From positions 31,479-95,478 of the forward strand of contig NZ_JAJCIA010000014.1 in the NCBI RefSeq assembly GCF_020554845.1: DNA of 64,000 nucleotides, read 5' to 3'. The position numbers and the translations under genes are program-made. The notes under the pieces are model-generated. The model had not been told where the DNA came from. It searched no databases and saw only the letters and a list, made by a program, of their open reading frames with translations. This stretch comes from Blautia faecis. GTDB lineage: Bacteria; Bacillota; Clostridia; Lachnospirales; Lachnospiraceae. How positions within the stretch are numbered: the first letter of the stretch is position 1; each line of letters begins with the position of its first letter. This document shows, piece by piece, positions 46,613-55,538 of this stretch.

Positions 46613-47260
46613 ATGTACAAAGCTATTTTATTTGATCTGGACGGAACTCTCACCGATTCCGGGGAGGGAATCACCAAATCCGTACAATATGCTCTGGAGA
46701 AGGTAGGAAAACCAGAACCAGATCTTCAGAAGCTGCGCATTTTTGTGGGACCGCCCCTTTTGGAGCAGTTTCAGGAATATGCGGGAATTGACGAAGAAAC
46801 AGCAAGAAAGGCAGTTGAGATTTACAGAGAACGATACGCACCAGTGGGGATTTATGAGAATGAACTGTATCCTGGCATTCCGGAAATGTTATCCGGACTG
46901 AAACAAAGAGGATACAAGCTTGCCATTGCGTCTTCCAAACCAGAGAATTTCGTGAAGATCGTTGCGGAATATTTCCATATTGATTCTTATTTTGACGAGA
47001 TGGTTGGAAGTGAGCCTGAGGGTAGACGAACCAATAAGACAGAGGTGATCGAGGAAACTCTGAAGCGGCTGGGATTTTCTGAACACCGTGACCAGGTGAT
47101 CATGGTGGGGGATAAAGAGCATGATGTATTTGGGGCAAGACGCGCCGGATTGGAATGCATTGCAGTTTCCTATGGGTACGGAACCGAAGAAGAACTGAAA
47201 AATGCCCATCCTTTTAAAATTGTGAATTCGGCAGAGGAAATACTGGATTTTTTCGCCTGA
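46613..47260 (+). CDS. HAD-superfamily phosphatase (phosphoglycolate phosphatase-like)
   Basis: The 215-residue cytosolic enzyme has all HAD motifs: FDLDGTLTDSG (motif I, nucleophile Asp near residue 8), IASSKP (motif II), Lys before the last motif, and MVGDKEHDVFGARRAG (motif IV). A helical cap lies between motifs I and II. ATG 46613 follows CAGGAGG. Its phosphate-ester substrate cannot be read from sequence. Twenty bases separate it from the CPBP gene. Confidence 0.9.
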   Translation: MYKAILFDLDGTLTDSGEGITKSVQYALEKVGKPEPDLQKLRIFVGPPLLEQFQEYAGIDEETARKAVEIYRERYAPVGIYENELYPGIPEMLSGLKQRGYKLAIASSKPENFVKIVAEYFHIDSYFDEMVGSEPEGRRTNKTEVIEETLKRLGFSEHRDQVIMVGDKEHDVFGARRAGLECIAVSYGYGTEEELKNAHPFKIVNSAEEILDFFA

Positions 47261-47280
47261 GCCCCAGAAGAAAACAGAAA

Positions 47281-48096
47281 ATGCCGGTTTTGGCATGGAA
47301 GTGTCTGTATCCGGTGGGAATCCATTTTGTGCTTTCCCAGCTTGTCTCCTATCTGGGACTGTATTTTCTGGTGCAGCGGACTGGCGCAGATATGAGTGCA
47401 TATTACCAGCATGTGCTTATGCTGACTGGTCTGACAGGGATTTTGGCTGCAGTTCCCTGCATATTGTTGTATCGGGGCGATTTTTCAAGAAGAAAAGAAA
47501 CCGGGATATTATATCCTGCAGCTGATCGTCACCTTCCTGTTCCTGAAATTCTGGGGTTTCTTATAATTGGCGCATTTCTTGGTCAATATGGAAACATTCT
47601 GGTAGGGCTTTTTCAGCAATATTTGAATCCGGAAGCTTATCAGGAAACTCAGTCCTTGATTTCCGAGGGGAAAAGTATCTGGAGTCTGATTTTCTGGATG
47701 GGGATTGCAGCACCTTTTGCAGAAGAGGTTATTTTCCGCTGGCTGGTATTTCTTCGTATGAGAGATAATATGCGCGTGATCACAGCTGCACTGTTTTCAG
47801 GACTGACATTTGGAATTTACCATATGAATCTGCTCCAGGGAGTGTATGCAACTATTATGGGATTGCTTTTCGCATTGATCCTGGAATGGAGAGGAAATCT
47901 GTTTGCCAGTGTATTTCTTCATATGGGGGCAAATATCTGGAGCCTGCTGGTCAGTGATGTGATGCTGTACATGCTGGATCATACAGGAGCCACATCCGTA
48001 ATTGCACTGAATCTGTTTCTTGTTTTTGCAGGAACTTATGGTATCTGGAGATGCTATAAGAATTATCAGAAACGAGGATGTACGAGGCTGATATAA
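47281..48096 (+). CDS. CPBP-family intramembrane metalloprotease
   Basis: The 271-residue protein has about eight hydrophobic segments and the Abi/CAAX motifs EEVIFRWLVF (motif 1), FGIYHMNLLQG (motif 2) and HMGANIWSL. This is the CPBP family whose members cleave peptides or protein tails inside the membrane, some linked to bacteriocin immunity. Partner unknown. It likely shares the HAD phosphatase transcript and ends before a terminator. Confidence 0.88.
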   Translation: MPVLAWKCLYPVGIHFVLSQLVSYLGLYFLVQRTGADMSAYYQHVLMLTGLTGILAAVPCILLYRGDFSRRKETGILYPAADRHLPVPEILGFLIIGAFLGQYGNILVGLFQQYLNPEAYQETQSLISEGKSIWSLIFWMGIAAPFAEEVIFRWLVFLRMRDNMRVITAALFSGLTFGIYHMNLLQGVYATIMGLLFALILEWRGNLFASVFLHMGANIWSLLVSDVMLYMLDHTGATSVIALNLFLVFAGTYGIWRCYKNYQKRGCTRLI

Positions 48097-48130
48097 AGCA
48101 TAATCAGAAATATATTAAGAAAAATAGAAG

Positions 48131-48181
48131 ACCTTCTTACAAAATCCTGGAAAAACAGGGGAGATTGTGAGAAGGTTTTTT
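48131..48181 (+). terminator. Terminator after the CPBP gene
   Basis: ACCTTCTTACAA-TC-CTG pairs with CAG-GA-TTGTGAGAAGGT, followed by TTTTTTG. Confidence 0.8.
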
Positions 48182-48223
48182 GTTGGCGCATTCCACTTTA
48201 TAAACATTTAAGAATTTCCCGTC

Positions 48224-48280
48224 TTGAATTTAAAGTACACATATGCTATCTTAAGTGTATTAAACGTATTAATACACTTA
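48224..48280 (+). promoter_or_regulatory. GntR-type promoter and operator
   Basis: TTGAAT (48224-48229), 17 bp, TATCTT (48247-48252) form the promoter. Directly after the -10 is a perfect inverted repeat, TAAGTGTATTA (48252-48262) and TAATACACTTA (48270-48280), 7 bases apart. Its placement suits repression by the adjacent YtrA-type regulator. Confidence 0.75.
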
Positions 48281-48299
48281 GAAAGGAGGAGGCCTGTCT

Positions 48300-48671
48300 A
48301 TGATCGTTTTAGATTATCAGGACAGAAGGCCACTGTACGAGCAGGTGGAGGAGAAATTCCGGAACCTGATCCTGAAGGGAGTACTGGAGCCAGGCTCCAG
48401 AATGCCCTCTGTGCGGCAGCTGGCCATGGAATTATCGATCAACCCCAACACCATCCAGCGAGCCTACATGCAGCTGGAACAGGAGGGACTGATCTACCCG
48501 GTTAAAGGAACAGGAAATTTTATCGCAGACAGTGAAGAAGTGCGTAAGCTTAGCAAAGCTTCCTATACAAAAGAACTAAAAGCCATGATTCAGAAGGGAA
48601 AGGCTATGGGAATGAATGAGGAAGAGCTGATCTATATTATCGGGGAGTGTTACAAGGAGGAGAAGCCATGA
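48300..48671 (+). CDS. GntR-family regulator, YtrA type
   Basis: The 123-residue protein has the winged-helix GntR domain (PLYEQVEEKFRNLILKGVLE, SVRQLAMELSINPNTIQRAY, LEQEGLIYPVKGTGNFI) followed by only about 45 residues, the short C-terminus of the YtrA subfamily. These regulate their own operon with ABC transporters in response to cell-envelope stress. It has RBS AAGGAGG. Its stop overlaps the ATPase start as ATGA. A perfect operator lies upstream. Confidence 0.92.
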   Translation: MIVLDYQDRRPLYEQVEEKFRNLILKGVLEPGSRMPSVRQLAMELSINPNTIQRAYMQLEQEGLIYPVKGTGNFIADSEEVRKLSKASYTKELKAMIQKGKAMGMNEEELIYIIGECYKEEKP

Positions 48672-49567
48672 TAGAAGTCAAAGAATGCAGTAAGGCGTTT
48701 GGCACTGTCAAAGCGGTCAATAAAGCAACTCTGGATGTTGGAGTGCGGGAAGTGTTTGGTCTTGTGGGCAGTAACGGCGCCGGGAAAAGCACCCTGCTTC
48801 GGATGATGGCTGGAATTATAAGGCCAGATGAAGGGGAAATCCAGATTGACGGTATGCCAGTGTATGAAAATGAAGAAGCAAAGAAATTGTTTTTCTATAT
48901 CTCAGATGACAGTTATTTTCCGGCAAATTATACAGCAATGGATCTGGTGCGCTTTTACCGGAACTTCTATCCTCAGTTTCGAACCAGGTTTTTTCATGAA
49001 CTGATGGAACAATTCCATCTGGAAGAAAATCGCAGAATTGCAACTTTTTCCAAAGGTATGAAAAAACAGGTTCTGGTAATCATCGGTGTGTGCGCGGCAA
49101 CGAAATATCTGTTTTGCGATGAGACCTTTGATGGACTTGATCCGGTAATGCGTCAGGCAGTAAAGAGCCTGTTTGCGTCGGAGATTATGAACCGGGAATT
49201 TACTCCTGTGATCGCGTCTCACAATCTGCGCGAACTGGAGGATATCTGCGACCATGTCGGGCTTTTGCATAAAGGGGGGATTCTTCTTTCCAAAGATCTG
49301 GAAGACATGAAATTTCACATTCACAAGATACAGTGTGTGCTTAGCGGAAGACAGCAGGAAAAAGAACTGGAAAAGGAACTTCAGGTTTTGAAGGTGCAGC
49401 ATCAGGGGTCTCTTCTTATGATAACAGCCCGGGGAACCAGAAGTGAGATCATAGAGAAGATCCAGGCCAAAAATCCTCTCTTTATGGAGGTGCTTCCTCT
49501 GACCCTGGAGGAAATTTTTATCAGTGAAACGGAGGTGGCAGGCTATGAAATCAAAAATTTATTCTAG
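48668..49567 (+). CDS. ABC transporter ATPase of the GntR cassette
   Basis: The 299-residue protein has GSNGAGKST, a variant signature (ATFSKGMKKQVLVI), Walker B LFCDETFDGLDP and ASHN. The drug/lantibiotic-type ATPase family (CcmA-like) commonly has SKGM in the signature. A C-terminal regulatory region follows. ATG 48668 overlaps the regulator stop. It overlaps the permease start by 23 bases. Confidence 0.92.
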   Translation: MIEVKECSKAFGTVKAVNKATLDVGVREVFGLVGSNGAGKSTLLRMMAGIIRPDEGEIQIDGMPVYENEEAKKLFFYISDDSYFPANYTAMDLVRFYRNFYPQFRTRFFHELMEQFHLEENRRIATFSKGMKKQVLVIIGVCAATKYLFCDETFDGLDPVMRQAVKSLFASEIMNREFTPVIASHNLRELEDICDHVGLLHKGGILLSKDLEDMKFHIHKIQCVLSGRQQEKELEKELQVLKVQHQGSLLMITARGTRSEIIEKIQAKNPLFMEVLPLTLEEIFISETEVAGYEIKNLF

Positions 49568-51719
49568 CAGATATATGAAGGTGTCATCAAAAGGCATGAT
49601 GTGGATTCCGGCTTTTGTGACCATCGGATTTCTTCTGGCATTTCCGGTGGCAGAGCTGATCATGCTGGGAAACTGGTTTGGAATGGGATACACCACCAGT
49701 GAGATCAATGCACTTTATGCAAATCTGTGGCAGGATGGATTTATGCTCACCGGACTTGCAGTTGCGGCAACTGCAGCATTGTTTAACGGAATCAGCCAGT
49801 TCTGGTATCTTTATTCACCGCGGAAAATTGATTTCTATCACAGTCTTCCGGTGAAACGAAGCAGAATGTTCTGGCATAAGACTTTGCAGTCCCTTTTGTA
49901 TTATTTGCTTCCATATCTGGCAATGGAATTTTTCTCCGTCTGCATCGGGGCAATGAGGGGATTTTTCAGCCTTCATCTTATGAAACTGGCATTTTTGATG
50001 ATGGTATTTCATTTGCTTTTATATCTGCTTTTGTATTTTTCGGTTGTGTTGGTAATCTGCATTACCGGCCATCTGCTTATGGGAGCTCTTCTGCTTATTG
50101 CAGTGGCTGCTTATGGACCGGTGCTTTCTGTTACTCTGCAGTTTTACGAAAAAGTCTTTTATTATACCAGCAGTGTAGGTGTCTATGGCTATATAAAAGG
50201 CTTGAGAGAAATGGCGTCACCAGTCATCCTTGCCTACACCTTTGTGGGAAAATATGCAGAAGGAAATTATGGTGGCATTCTGGGAATTGTGCTTCTGGTG
50301 ACAATCGCTTTTGGCGTTCTTGGATATTATGCATTTGTAAACAGAAAATCCGAAAGAACCGGTATGGCCTTTGTTTTTCCATGGGTTGGCACAATCATAA
50401 GATTTATGATTGTGGTTCCCGGAGGACTTGGAATCGGACTTATTTTCTATATGCTTCCAAGTGACAATTCCAGAATTGTATGGTGGATTTTCGGATTGAT
50501 TTTTGGAACCCTTCTTTCAGGAGGGATAATGGGAATTATTTATTACAGGGATTTCCGAAAATTTTTCTCCAATAAAATACAGTTTGTGGTAAGCGGGGCC
50601 TGTGTAGCATTTGTGGCCTGTATGTTCTTATTTGACCTGACTGGATACGACAACTATATCCCTTCTTATGATAAAATCGAAAATATTGCAGCTGAATTTA
50701 CGGATGGCGGTGGATGGGAGAATACTTATAGCGTTGAAATAAATGAAGATGGCAAGATTTCCACACAGGATTCCGGATATTATAGGAATGGAGATCTTCT
50801 GGGCAATAATCTGGGCATTAGTCCTGATATTTATGCATGTGTGGAGCAGATTGTGAAGGAAAACAAGGTTATATGCCGATCCCTTTCAGAAGATAGTGAC
50901 AACAGAGCGCTGTGGAACGGCGATATATGGGATTCTTCTAACGATACATCAAGACTTCAGATGCGTTATGACCTGAAATCCGGAAAAACTGTTTATCGCT
51001 CTTATATGGTCAGCACAGAGAATCAGAAGAACTTGTATAAAGAGGGATATGCGGAGGGAACCTTAAAGTCTGAGCGCTATTCCATTTTAAAGCTGGATGA
51101 TAAATATGTGGATGAGGTGCGCTGTGATTTTATTACAGGAGAATCTATTTCCCTTTTCCAGGACAATAAGGCAAAGAGACAGCTGTTGGTGGATGCATTT
51201 CGTCAGGATGTAGAGGAGGCGGATCCGGAAGTGCTGACCGGAGAGCCATGTGCAAGCCTGAACATTGAGTATTCCGGAGTACCATCTGCAGAATCAGTTG
51301 ATGCCATGGTGCCTGGCAGAACCGGAGACTATTATTTTTTCGCATGCTTTTATGTATTCCCGCAGTTCAAAAGGACAGTTGAAATTTTGAAGGAAACAGG
51401 GTATCCTGTCTCTATGGAGGATGTGAAGCTGAGCGCTGTGGAAGTGGAATATTATATGAATGAGGAGCACAATGAATATTCTTCTCCTGTAGTTTACGAT
51501 CAACCGGAACAGCTGGAAGAACTGAAAAAGGTTCTGAGATGTTACCAGATGGTGCCATTCTGGGAAAAAAGGGAAGCTGATAAATGGGCCAGCCTGAAGG
51601 TTGTGATTGACGGAGTGGAATCAGAGGCAGCGTGGTCCATAATGGCGAAGGATGTTCCGGAATTTATGAAAGAGGATTCACAGCGGGCATTATCCTTTGA
51701 GGTTTTTGAAAAGGAATAA
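49545..51719 (+). CDS. Large ABC permease-like membrane protein of the GntR cassette
   Basis: The 724-residue protein has about ten helices in its first 375 residues, then a long extracellular region of about 340 residues rich in charged and aromatic residues (DFITGESISLFQDNKAKRQ). A SLPVKRSRMFWHKTL loop follows the second or third helix, as in ABC-2 type permeases. ATG 49545 follows GGAGGTGG. The extra C-terminal domain is longer than in typical YtrC/D-type permeases. Function in export or signalling of envelope stress is inference. Confidence 0.75.
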   Translation: MKSKIYSSRYMKVSSKGMMWIPAFVTIGFLLAFPVAELIMLGNWFGMGYTTSEINALYANLWQDGFMLTGLAVAATAALFNGISQFWYLYSPRKIDFYHSLPVKRSRMFWHKTLQSLLYYLLPYLAMEFFSVCIGAMRGFFSLHLMKLAFLMMVFHLLLYLLLYFSVVLVICITGHLLMGALLLIAVAAYGPVLSVTLQFYEKVFYYTSSVGVYGYIKGLREMASPVILAYTFVGKYAEGNYGGILGIVLLVTIAFGVLGYYAFVNRKSERTGMAFVFPWVGTIIRFMIVVPGGLGIGLIFYMLPSDNSRIVWWIFGLIFGTLLSGGIMGIIYYRDFRKFFSNKIQFVVSGACVAFVACMFLFDLTGYDNYIPSYDKIENIAAEFTDGGGWENTYSVEINEDGKISTQDSGYYRNGDLLGNNLGISPDIYACVEQIVKENKVICRSLSEDSDNRALWNGDIWDSSNDTSRLQMRYDLKSGKTVYRSYMVSTENQKNLYKEGYAEGTLKSERYSILKLDDKYVDEVRCDFITGESISLFQDNKAKRQLLVDAFRQDVEEADPEVLTGEPCASLNIEYSGVPSAESVDAMVPGRTGDYYFFACFYVFPQFKRTVEILKETGYPVSMEDVKLSAVEVEYYMNEEHNEYSSPVVYDQPEQLEELKKVLRCYQMVPFWEKREADKWASLKVVIDGVESEAAWSIMAKDVPEFMKEDSQRALSFEVFEKE

Positions 51720-51741
51720 AGAAGGAGAGCTACTATAAAGA

Positions 51742-52569
51742 ATGGGAAAAGCAGTGAGACTGGACAGATTTCTGGCGGATTCAGGAGCAGGTACGAGAAC
51801 GGAAGTGAAGAAGCTGATCCAGAAAGGAATGGTTCAGGTAAATGGTGAGAAAGCGAAAAAGCCGGAACTGAAAATAGATCCGGAGACGGACGTGGTAGAA
51901 TTTGGCGGAGAGCATGTTGGAGCAAGGGCAGAGTTTGTGTACTATCTTTTGCACAAGCCTGCCGGATATGTAAGTGCCACAGAAGATACCAGGGAAAAGA
52001 CAGTTCTGGATCTGGTGCCAAAGGATGGCAGACGGAATCTTTTTCCGGTAGGACGTCTTGATAAGGATACGGAAGGCTTGCTTCTTATTACAGATGATGG
52101 ACAGCTTGCCCACAGACTGCTTTCCCCGAAGAAACATGTGGATAAGACGTATTTCGCGGTGACGGAAGGAAAAGTGGTGCCGGAGGATATAGAGAAGATC
52201 CGGCTAGGTGTGGATATTGGAGATGAGGAGCCGACCTTGCCGGGGAAGCTGGAGATTCTCAGTACATGGAAAGAGGATGATGACCGTAAAAAGGTCGAAG
52301 GTGAATCAGGAGCAGTGATAGCCAATTCAAATGCTGCAGGACATAAGGCAGATCCGGAGGGCAGCATCTGGTGTTCTGAAATTCTTCTGACAATCCACGA
52401 GGGCCGTTTTCATCAGGTGAAGCGAATGATGGAAGCTGTTGGAAAGAAAGTAATTTATCTGAAACGGATTTCTATGGGGGCGCTGACTTTGCCAGATGAC
52501 CTGCCGAAAGGAAAGGCCAGGGAACTGACGCCTGATGAACTGGCGGCGCTGAAATGCGAAAACTCCTAA
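51742..52569 (+). CDS. RsuA/RluB-type rRNA pseudouridine synthase
   Basis: The 275-residue enzyme has an N-terminal S4 RNA-binding domain (VRLDRFLADSGAGTRTEVKK) and a pseudouridine synthase domain with the catalytic-Asp motif GRLDKDTEGLLLITDDG (about residues 108-124), HKPAGYVSA and GRFHQVKRMMEAVG. A charged insertion at about 175-210 (DDRKKVEGESGAV) is atypical for the family. RBS AAGGAGAG. Exact rRNA position unassigned. Confidence 0.9.
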   Translation: MGKAVRLDRFLADSGAGTRTEVKKLIQKGMVQVNGEKAKKPELKIDPETDVVEFGGEHVGARAEFVYYLLHKPAGYVSATEDTREKTVLDLVPKDGRRNLFPVGRLDKDTEGLLLITDDGQLAHRLLSPKKHVDKTYFAVTEGKVVPEDIEKIRLGVDIGDEEPTLPGKLEILSTWKEDDDRKKVEGESGAVIANSNAAGHKADPEGSIWCSEILLTIHEGRFHQVKRMMEAVGKKVIYLKRISMGALTLPDDLPKGKARELTPDELAALKCENS

Positions 52570-52603
52570 AAGGGTATGTCTGCTTACGCAAATATTGTTG
52601 AAT

Positions 52604-52748
52604 ATGAAAGTCAGCTGCTTTGCAGCTGTTGACTGTATTTGTAATTCGGGCTATCGCCCTACTTACTCATACGGTATAGCCCGCCCGATATCCATGAATT
52701 CGCTCATGCAAGCCTGGCTCATTCATGGCTGCCGTCTGGGACTTTCAT
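52604..52748. other. Multi-branched palindromic element upstream of rpsB
   Basis: An outer 9-bp perfect stem ATGAAAGTC (52604-52612) / GACTTTCAT (52740-52748) closes three inner hairpins: GTCAGCTGC/GCAGCTGTTGAC (52610-52633, sharing three bases with the outer stem), CGGGCTAT/ATAGCCCG (52647-52683) and CATGAAT/ATTCATG (52693-52727). It has no coding potential. It could be a mobile-repeat relic or a structured RNA; a recognised family was not found by eye. Confidence 0.5.
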
Positions 52749-52786
52749 TGTAAAATAGCGGAAAAATTAGCGGAAAAATTTGCAAA

Positions 52787-52823
52787 AACCCTCTTTACAC
52801 GGAGGGTTTTGTCATGTTATAAT
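52787..52823 (+). promoter_or_regulatory. rpsB promoter overlapping a small terminator-like hairpin
   Basis: TTTACA (52794-52799), 18 bp and TATAAT (52818-52823) make a strong promoter. AACCCTC (52787-52793) / GAGGGTT (52802-52808) brackets the -35 and is followed by TTTG, which may end upstream transcripts. Confidence 0.65.
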
Positions 52824-52847
52824 ACAAAAGTTGCAAACTATCAAACA

Positions 52848-52915
52848 CGCATGGAGATTCCCAGGATGGTGCCCTGCGGTGTGAGGCTGGGTCCGAGAGG
52901 AAAAGGATTCATGCG
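52848..52915 (+). promoter_or_regulatory. Structured rpsB leader RNA (probable S2 autoregulatory element)
   Basis: An outer stem CGCATG (52848-52853) / CATGCG (52910-52915) encloses CCCAG (52860-52864) / CTGGG (52887-52891). It lies between the rpsB promoter and start. Ribosomal protein S2 operons are often feedback-controlled through such leaders, so this role is inference. Confidence 0.5.
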
Positions 52916-52944
52916 GAAGAATTTAACCAAAAGGAGAAAAAGAC

Positions 52945-53685
52945 ATGAGCGTTATTTCAATGAAACAGCTTTTAGAGGCAGGTGTTCATTTCGGACATCA
53001 GACAAGAAGATGGAACCCTAAAATGGCTCCATACATCTACACAGAGAGAAATGGTATCTATATCATCGACTTACAGCAGTCTGTAGGAATGGTTGACGAT
53101 GCTTATAATGCAATCGCTGATATCGTAGCTAACGGCGGAAATATCCTTTTCGTTGGTACTAAGAAACAGGCTCAGGACGCTATCAAGACAGAGGCTGAGC
53201 GTTGCGGACAGTTCTATGTAAATGAGAGATGGTTAGGCGGTATGCTTACCAACTTCAAGACTATCCAGAGCCGTATTGCGAAACTGAAAGAAATTGAGAC
53301 CATGGAGTCTGATGGAACATTCGATGTTCTGCCTAAGAAAGAAGTTATCGCTTTAAGAAAAGAATTAGATAAACTTCAGAAGAACCTTGGCGGTATCAAA
53401 GAAATGAAGAGACTTCCAGATGCTATCTTCGTAGTAGATCCTAAGAAGGAAAAGATCTGTATTCAGGAAGCTCATACACTGGGAATTCCGCTTATCGGAA
53501 TCTGCGATACTAACTGTGACCCAGAAGAACTGGATTACGTAATCCCGGGTAACGATGACGCTATCCGTGCTGTAAAACTGATCGTTTCCAAGATGGCTGA
53601 CGCAGTTATCGAAGCAAACCAGGGACAGACAGACGCTGAGGGAGAAATCCAGGCTGAGTCTGAAGAGTTCGCTACAGAGGAATAA
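52945..53685 (+). CDS. rpsB: 30S ribosomal protein S2
   Basis: The 246-residue protein starts [20 protein letters not shown] and holds [22 protein letters not shown] and [15 protein letters not shown], all conserved in S2. It assembles late in the small subunit. The acidic Glu-rich tail is typical. RBS AAGGAG. It is followed 107 bases later by tsf, the standard pair. Confidence 0.97.
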   Translation: MSVISMKQLLEAGVHFGHQTRRWNPKMAPYIYTERNGIYIIDLQQSVGMVDDAYNAIADIVANGGNILFVGTKKQAQDAIKTEAERCGQFYVNERWLGGMLTNFKTIQSRIAKLKEIETMESDGTFDVLPKKEVIALRKELDKLQKNLGGIKEMKRLPDAIFVVDPKKEKICIQEAHTLGIPLIGICDTNCDPEELDYVIPGNDDAIRAVKLIVSKMADAVIEANQGQTDAEGEIQAESEEFATEE

Positions 53686-53792
53686 TTTGTGAAAATTCTG
53701 GACATCAGCTGTGAATGAGCTATGCCTGCATAGGCATATCCACAGCTGACGGACAGGTCCTTACAACACACTATCATCAGGAGGAAATGAAA

Positions 53793-54731
53793 ATGGCTAT
53801 TACAGCAGCACAGGTAAAAGAGTTAAGAGAGATGACCGGCGCTGGTATGATGGACTGTAAGAAAGCTCTTACAGCTACAGAAGGCGATATGGATAAAGCA
53901 GTAGAGTTCCTTCGCGAGAAAGGTCTTGCTACCGCTCAGAAGAAAGCAAACCGTGTTGCAGCAGAGGGTCTTTGCAAGACGCTTGTTGCTGACGACGCTA
54001 AGAACGCAGTTGTTGTTGAGGTTAACTCCGAGACAGACTTCGTTGCTAAGAACGAGAAATTCCAGCAGTATGTTGCAGATGTTGCAGCTCAGGCTCTGAC
54101 AACTACAGCAGCTGATATCGATGCTTTCCTTGCAGAGGCATGGGCACTTGATACCACTAAGACTGTAAAAGAAGCTCTTGCAGCTCAGATCGCAGTTATC
54201 GGTGAGAACATGAACATCCGTAGATTCGCTCAGATGAAAGAGGAGAACGGTTTCGTTGCTTCCTACACACATATGGGTGGAAAGATCGGCGTTCTTGTTG
54301 ACGTTGAGACAGATGTTGTAAACGACGCTGTCAAAGAGATGGCTAAGAACGTTGCAATGCAGGTTGCAGCTCTGAAACCTCTTTACACAAGCGACAGCGA
54401 AGTAAGTGCTGAGTATATCGAGCATGAGAAAGAAATCCTTATGGCTCAGATCCAGAACGATCCTAAGGAATCCCAGAAACCGGAGAAGGTTATTCAGGGA
54501 ATGATCACAGGACGTATCAAGAAAGAGCTTAAAGAGATCTGCCTTCTTGACCAGGTTTATGTTAAAGCTGAAGATGGAAAACAGTCTGTTGGCAACTATG
54601 TAGCACAGGTTGCTAAAGAGAACGGCGCTAAGATCACAATCAAAGGCTTCGTTCGTTACGAGACCGGAGACGGAATCGAGAAGAAAGAAGAGAACTTTGC
54701 TGAGGAAGTTGCAAAGCAGATGGGTAAATAA
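53793..54731 (+). CDS. tsf: Elongation factor Ts
   Basis: The 312-residue guanine-nucleotide exchange factor for EF-Tu has the N-terminal signature VKELREMTGAGMMDCKKAL, VNSETDFVAKN and the C-terminal dimer region. ATG 53793 follows AGGAGGAAATGAAA; an upstream in-frame codon is rejected. The final bases, including the stop, recur 7.67 kb downstream as a 39-bp direct repeat. The usual pyrH-frr genes do not follow. Confidence 0.97.
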   Translation: MAITAAQVKELREMTGAGMMDCKKALTATEGDMDKAVEFLREKGLATAQKKANRVAAEGLCKTLVADDAKNAVVVEVNSETDFVAKNEKFQQYVADVAAQALTTTAADIDAFLAEAWALDTTKTVKEALAAQIAVIGENMNIRRFAQMKEENGFVASYTHMGGKIGVLVDVETDVVNDAVKEMAKNVAMQVAALKPLYTSDSEVSAEYIEHEKEILMAQIQNDPKESQKPEKVIQGMITGRIKKELKEICLLDQVYVKAEDGKQSVGNYVAQVAKENGAKITIKGFVRYETGDGIEKKEENFAEEVAKQMGK

Positions 54732-54749
54732 TCCATTAACTTAAGTTTT
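54711..54749 (+). repeat. 39-bp direct repeat at the tsf 3' end, left copy
   Basis: This copy covers the last six tsf codons plus stop and 18 bases beyond (GCAAAGCAGATGGGTAAATA onward). It is identical to 62385-62423. It may be an attachment site of a 7.6-kb island or the footprint of a duplication. Confidence 0.85.
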
Positions 54750-54788
54750 CTTTCTATTATTTTAATAAGTCTGAATTTAAGTATTTAA

Positions 54789-54853
54789 AGGCCCTGAAAG
54801 CCTTATAAACACTACGTTTCACAGTGATTATAAGGTTTTCGGGGCTTTTTTCT
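54789..54853 (+). terminator. Terminator after tsf
   Basis: AGGCCC-GAAA-CCTTATAA pairs with TTATAAGG-TTTC-GGGGCT around an 18-base loop and is followed by TTTTTT. The remaining 54854-55070 holds short GAGTA repeats and no supported gene. Confidence 0.8.
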
Positions 54854-55070
54854 ATATTTTTCTAAAAAAGTCCTAAATACCGCCAAGCATCGCTGGAAAT
54901 CACCAAGAATCTCCAAAAATTGAGTATTGAGTAAGGAAAAACTGAGTAAAAGCAAAGGCTTGCAATCTTCAGCGAAGTTACTCAAATTATCAGCGGTTTC
55001 ATCAGATCGCCATAATTTTCAAAAATCAAATTATAAACTTAAAAACTAATTGCATAAGGAGGAAATCAAT

Positions 55071-55421
55071 ATGGCAAGTACAGCGATAGGCGCAGCTGGC
55101 GAGGATGCTCGCACAATAACTTTTATGAGCAAAGAACATAAGGAATTCTATTTGGAATATCTGCCTAAATGCAGATGGAAAGACGTATATCATGAAGCAT
55201 TGGTATATTGTCTTGGAATTGACAGAGATACACGAAAACACGTTAACAAAATTTATGATTTTAAAAATGGCAGTGTGAAGCCAGAATGTCTGCAGGAAGG
55301 TGGAGGAAAGACCACTACCACTATCAATCTTGGAGTAGTGTTCCGATTACTTAGCCAATTATGTTGTAACATCGGAATGATTAAAACGCATTGCCATGAA
55401 AAGAAAATGGTTTTATTATAA
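55071..55421 (+). pseudogene. Chimeric remnant: DUF6075-like N-terminus joined to a ParA-like Walker A segment
   Basis: The 116-residue ORF begins in the manner of DUF6075 proteins carried by conjugative elements (MSKEHKEFYLEYL, YHEALVYCLGIDRDTRKHVN, IYDFKNGSVKPECL). After residue 76 it switches to GGGKTTTTINLGV, which looks like the nucleotide-binding loop of ParA/Soj proteins. It then runs out in a Cys/His-rich tail of no recognisable family. The join suggests a deletion between two genes of a mobile element. RBS AAGGAGG is intact, so it may still be translated. Confidence 0.6.
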
Positions 55422-55464
55422 TGATATAGATTTTATGTGTGAAAATAATTCTATATTTTTTATT

Positions 55465-55499
55465 AACTCCATCGTAACTCCATATATCTAATGTATAAT
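55465..55499 (+). promoter_or_regulatory. Promoter with 11-bp-spaced direct repeats before the two-component operon
   Basis: AACTCCAT recurs at 55465-55472 and 55476-55483, one helical turn apart, covering the -35 position of a promoter whose -10 is TATAAT (55494-55499). Such tandem same-face repeats are the usual binding sites of OmpR-type regulators. Related repeats precede the gene at 57860. Confidence 0.65.
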
Positions 55500-55538
55500 T
55501 ACAGGAAATATTAAAAAGAAATTGTGGGGAGTGATTTT

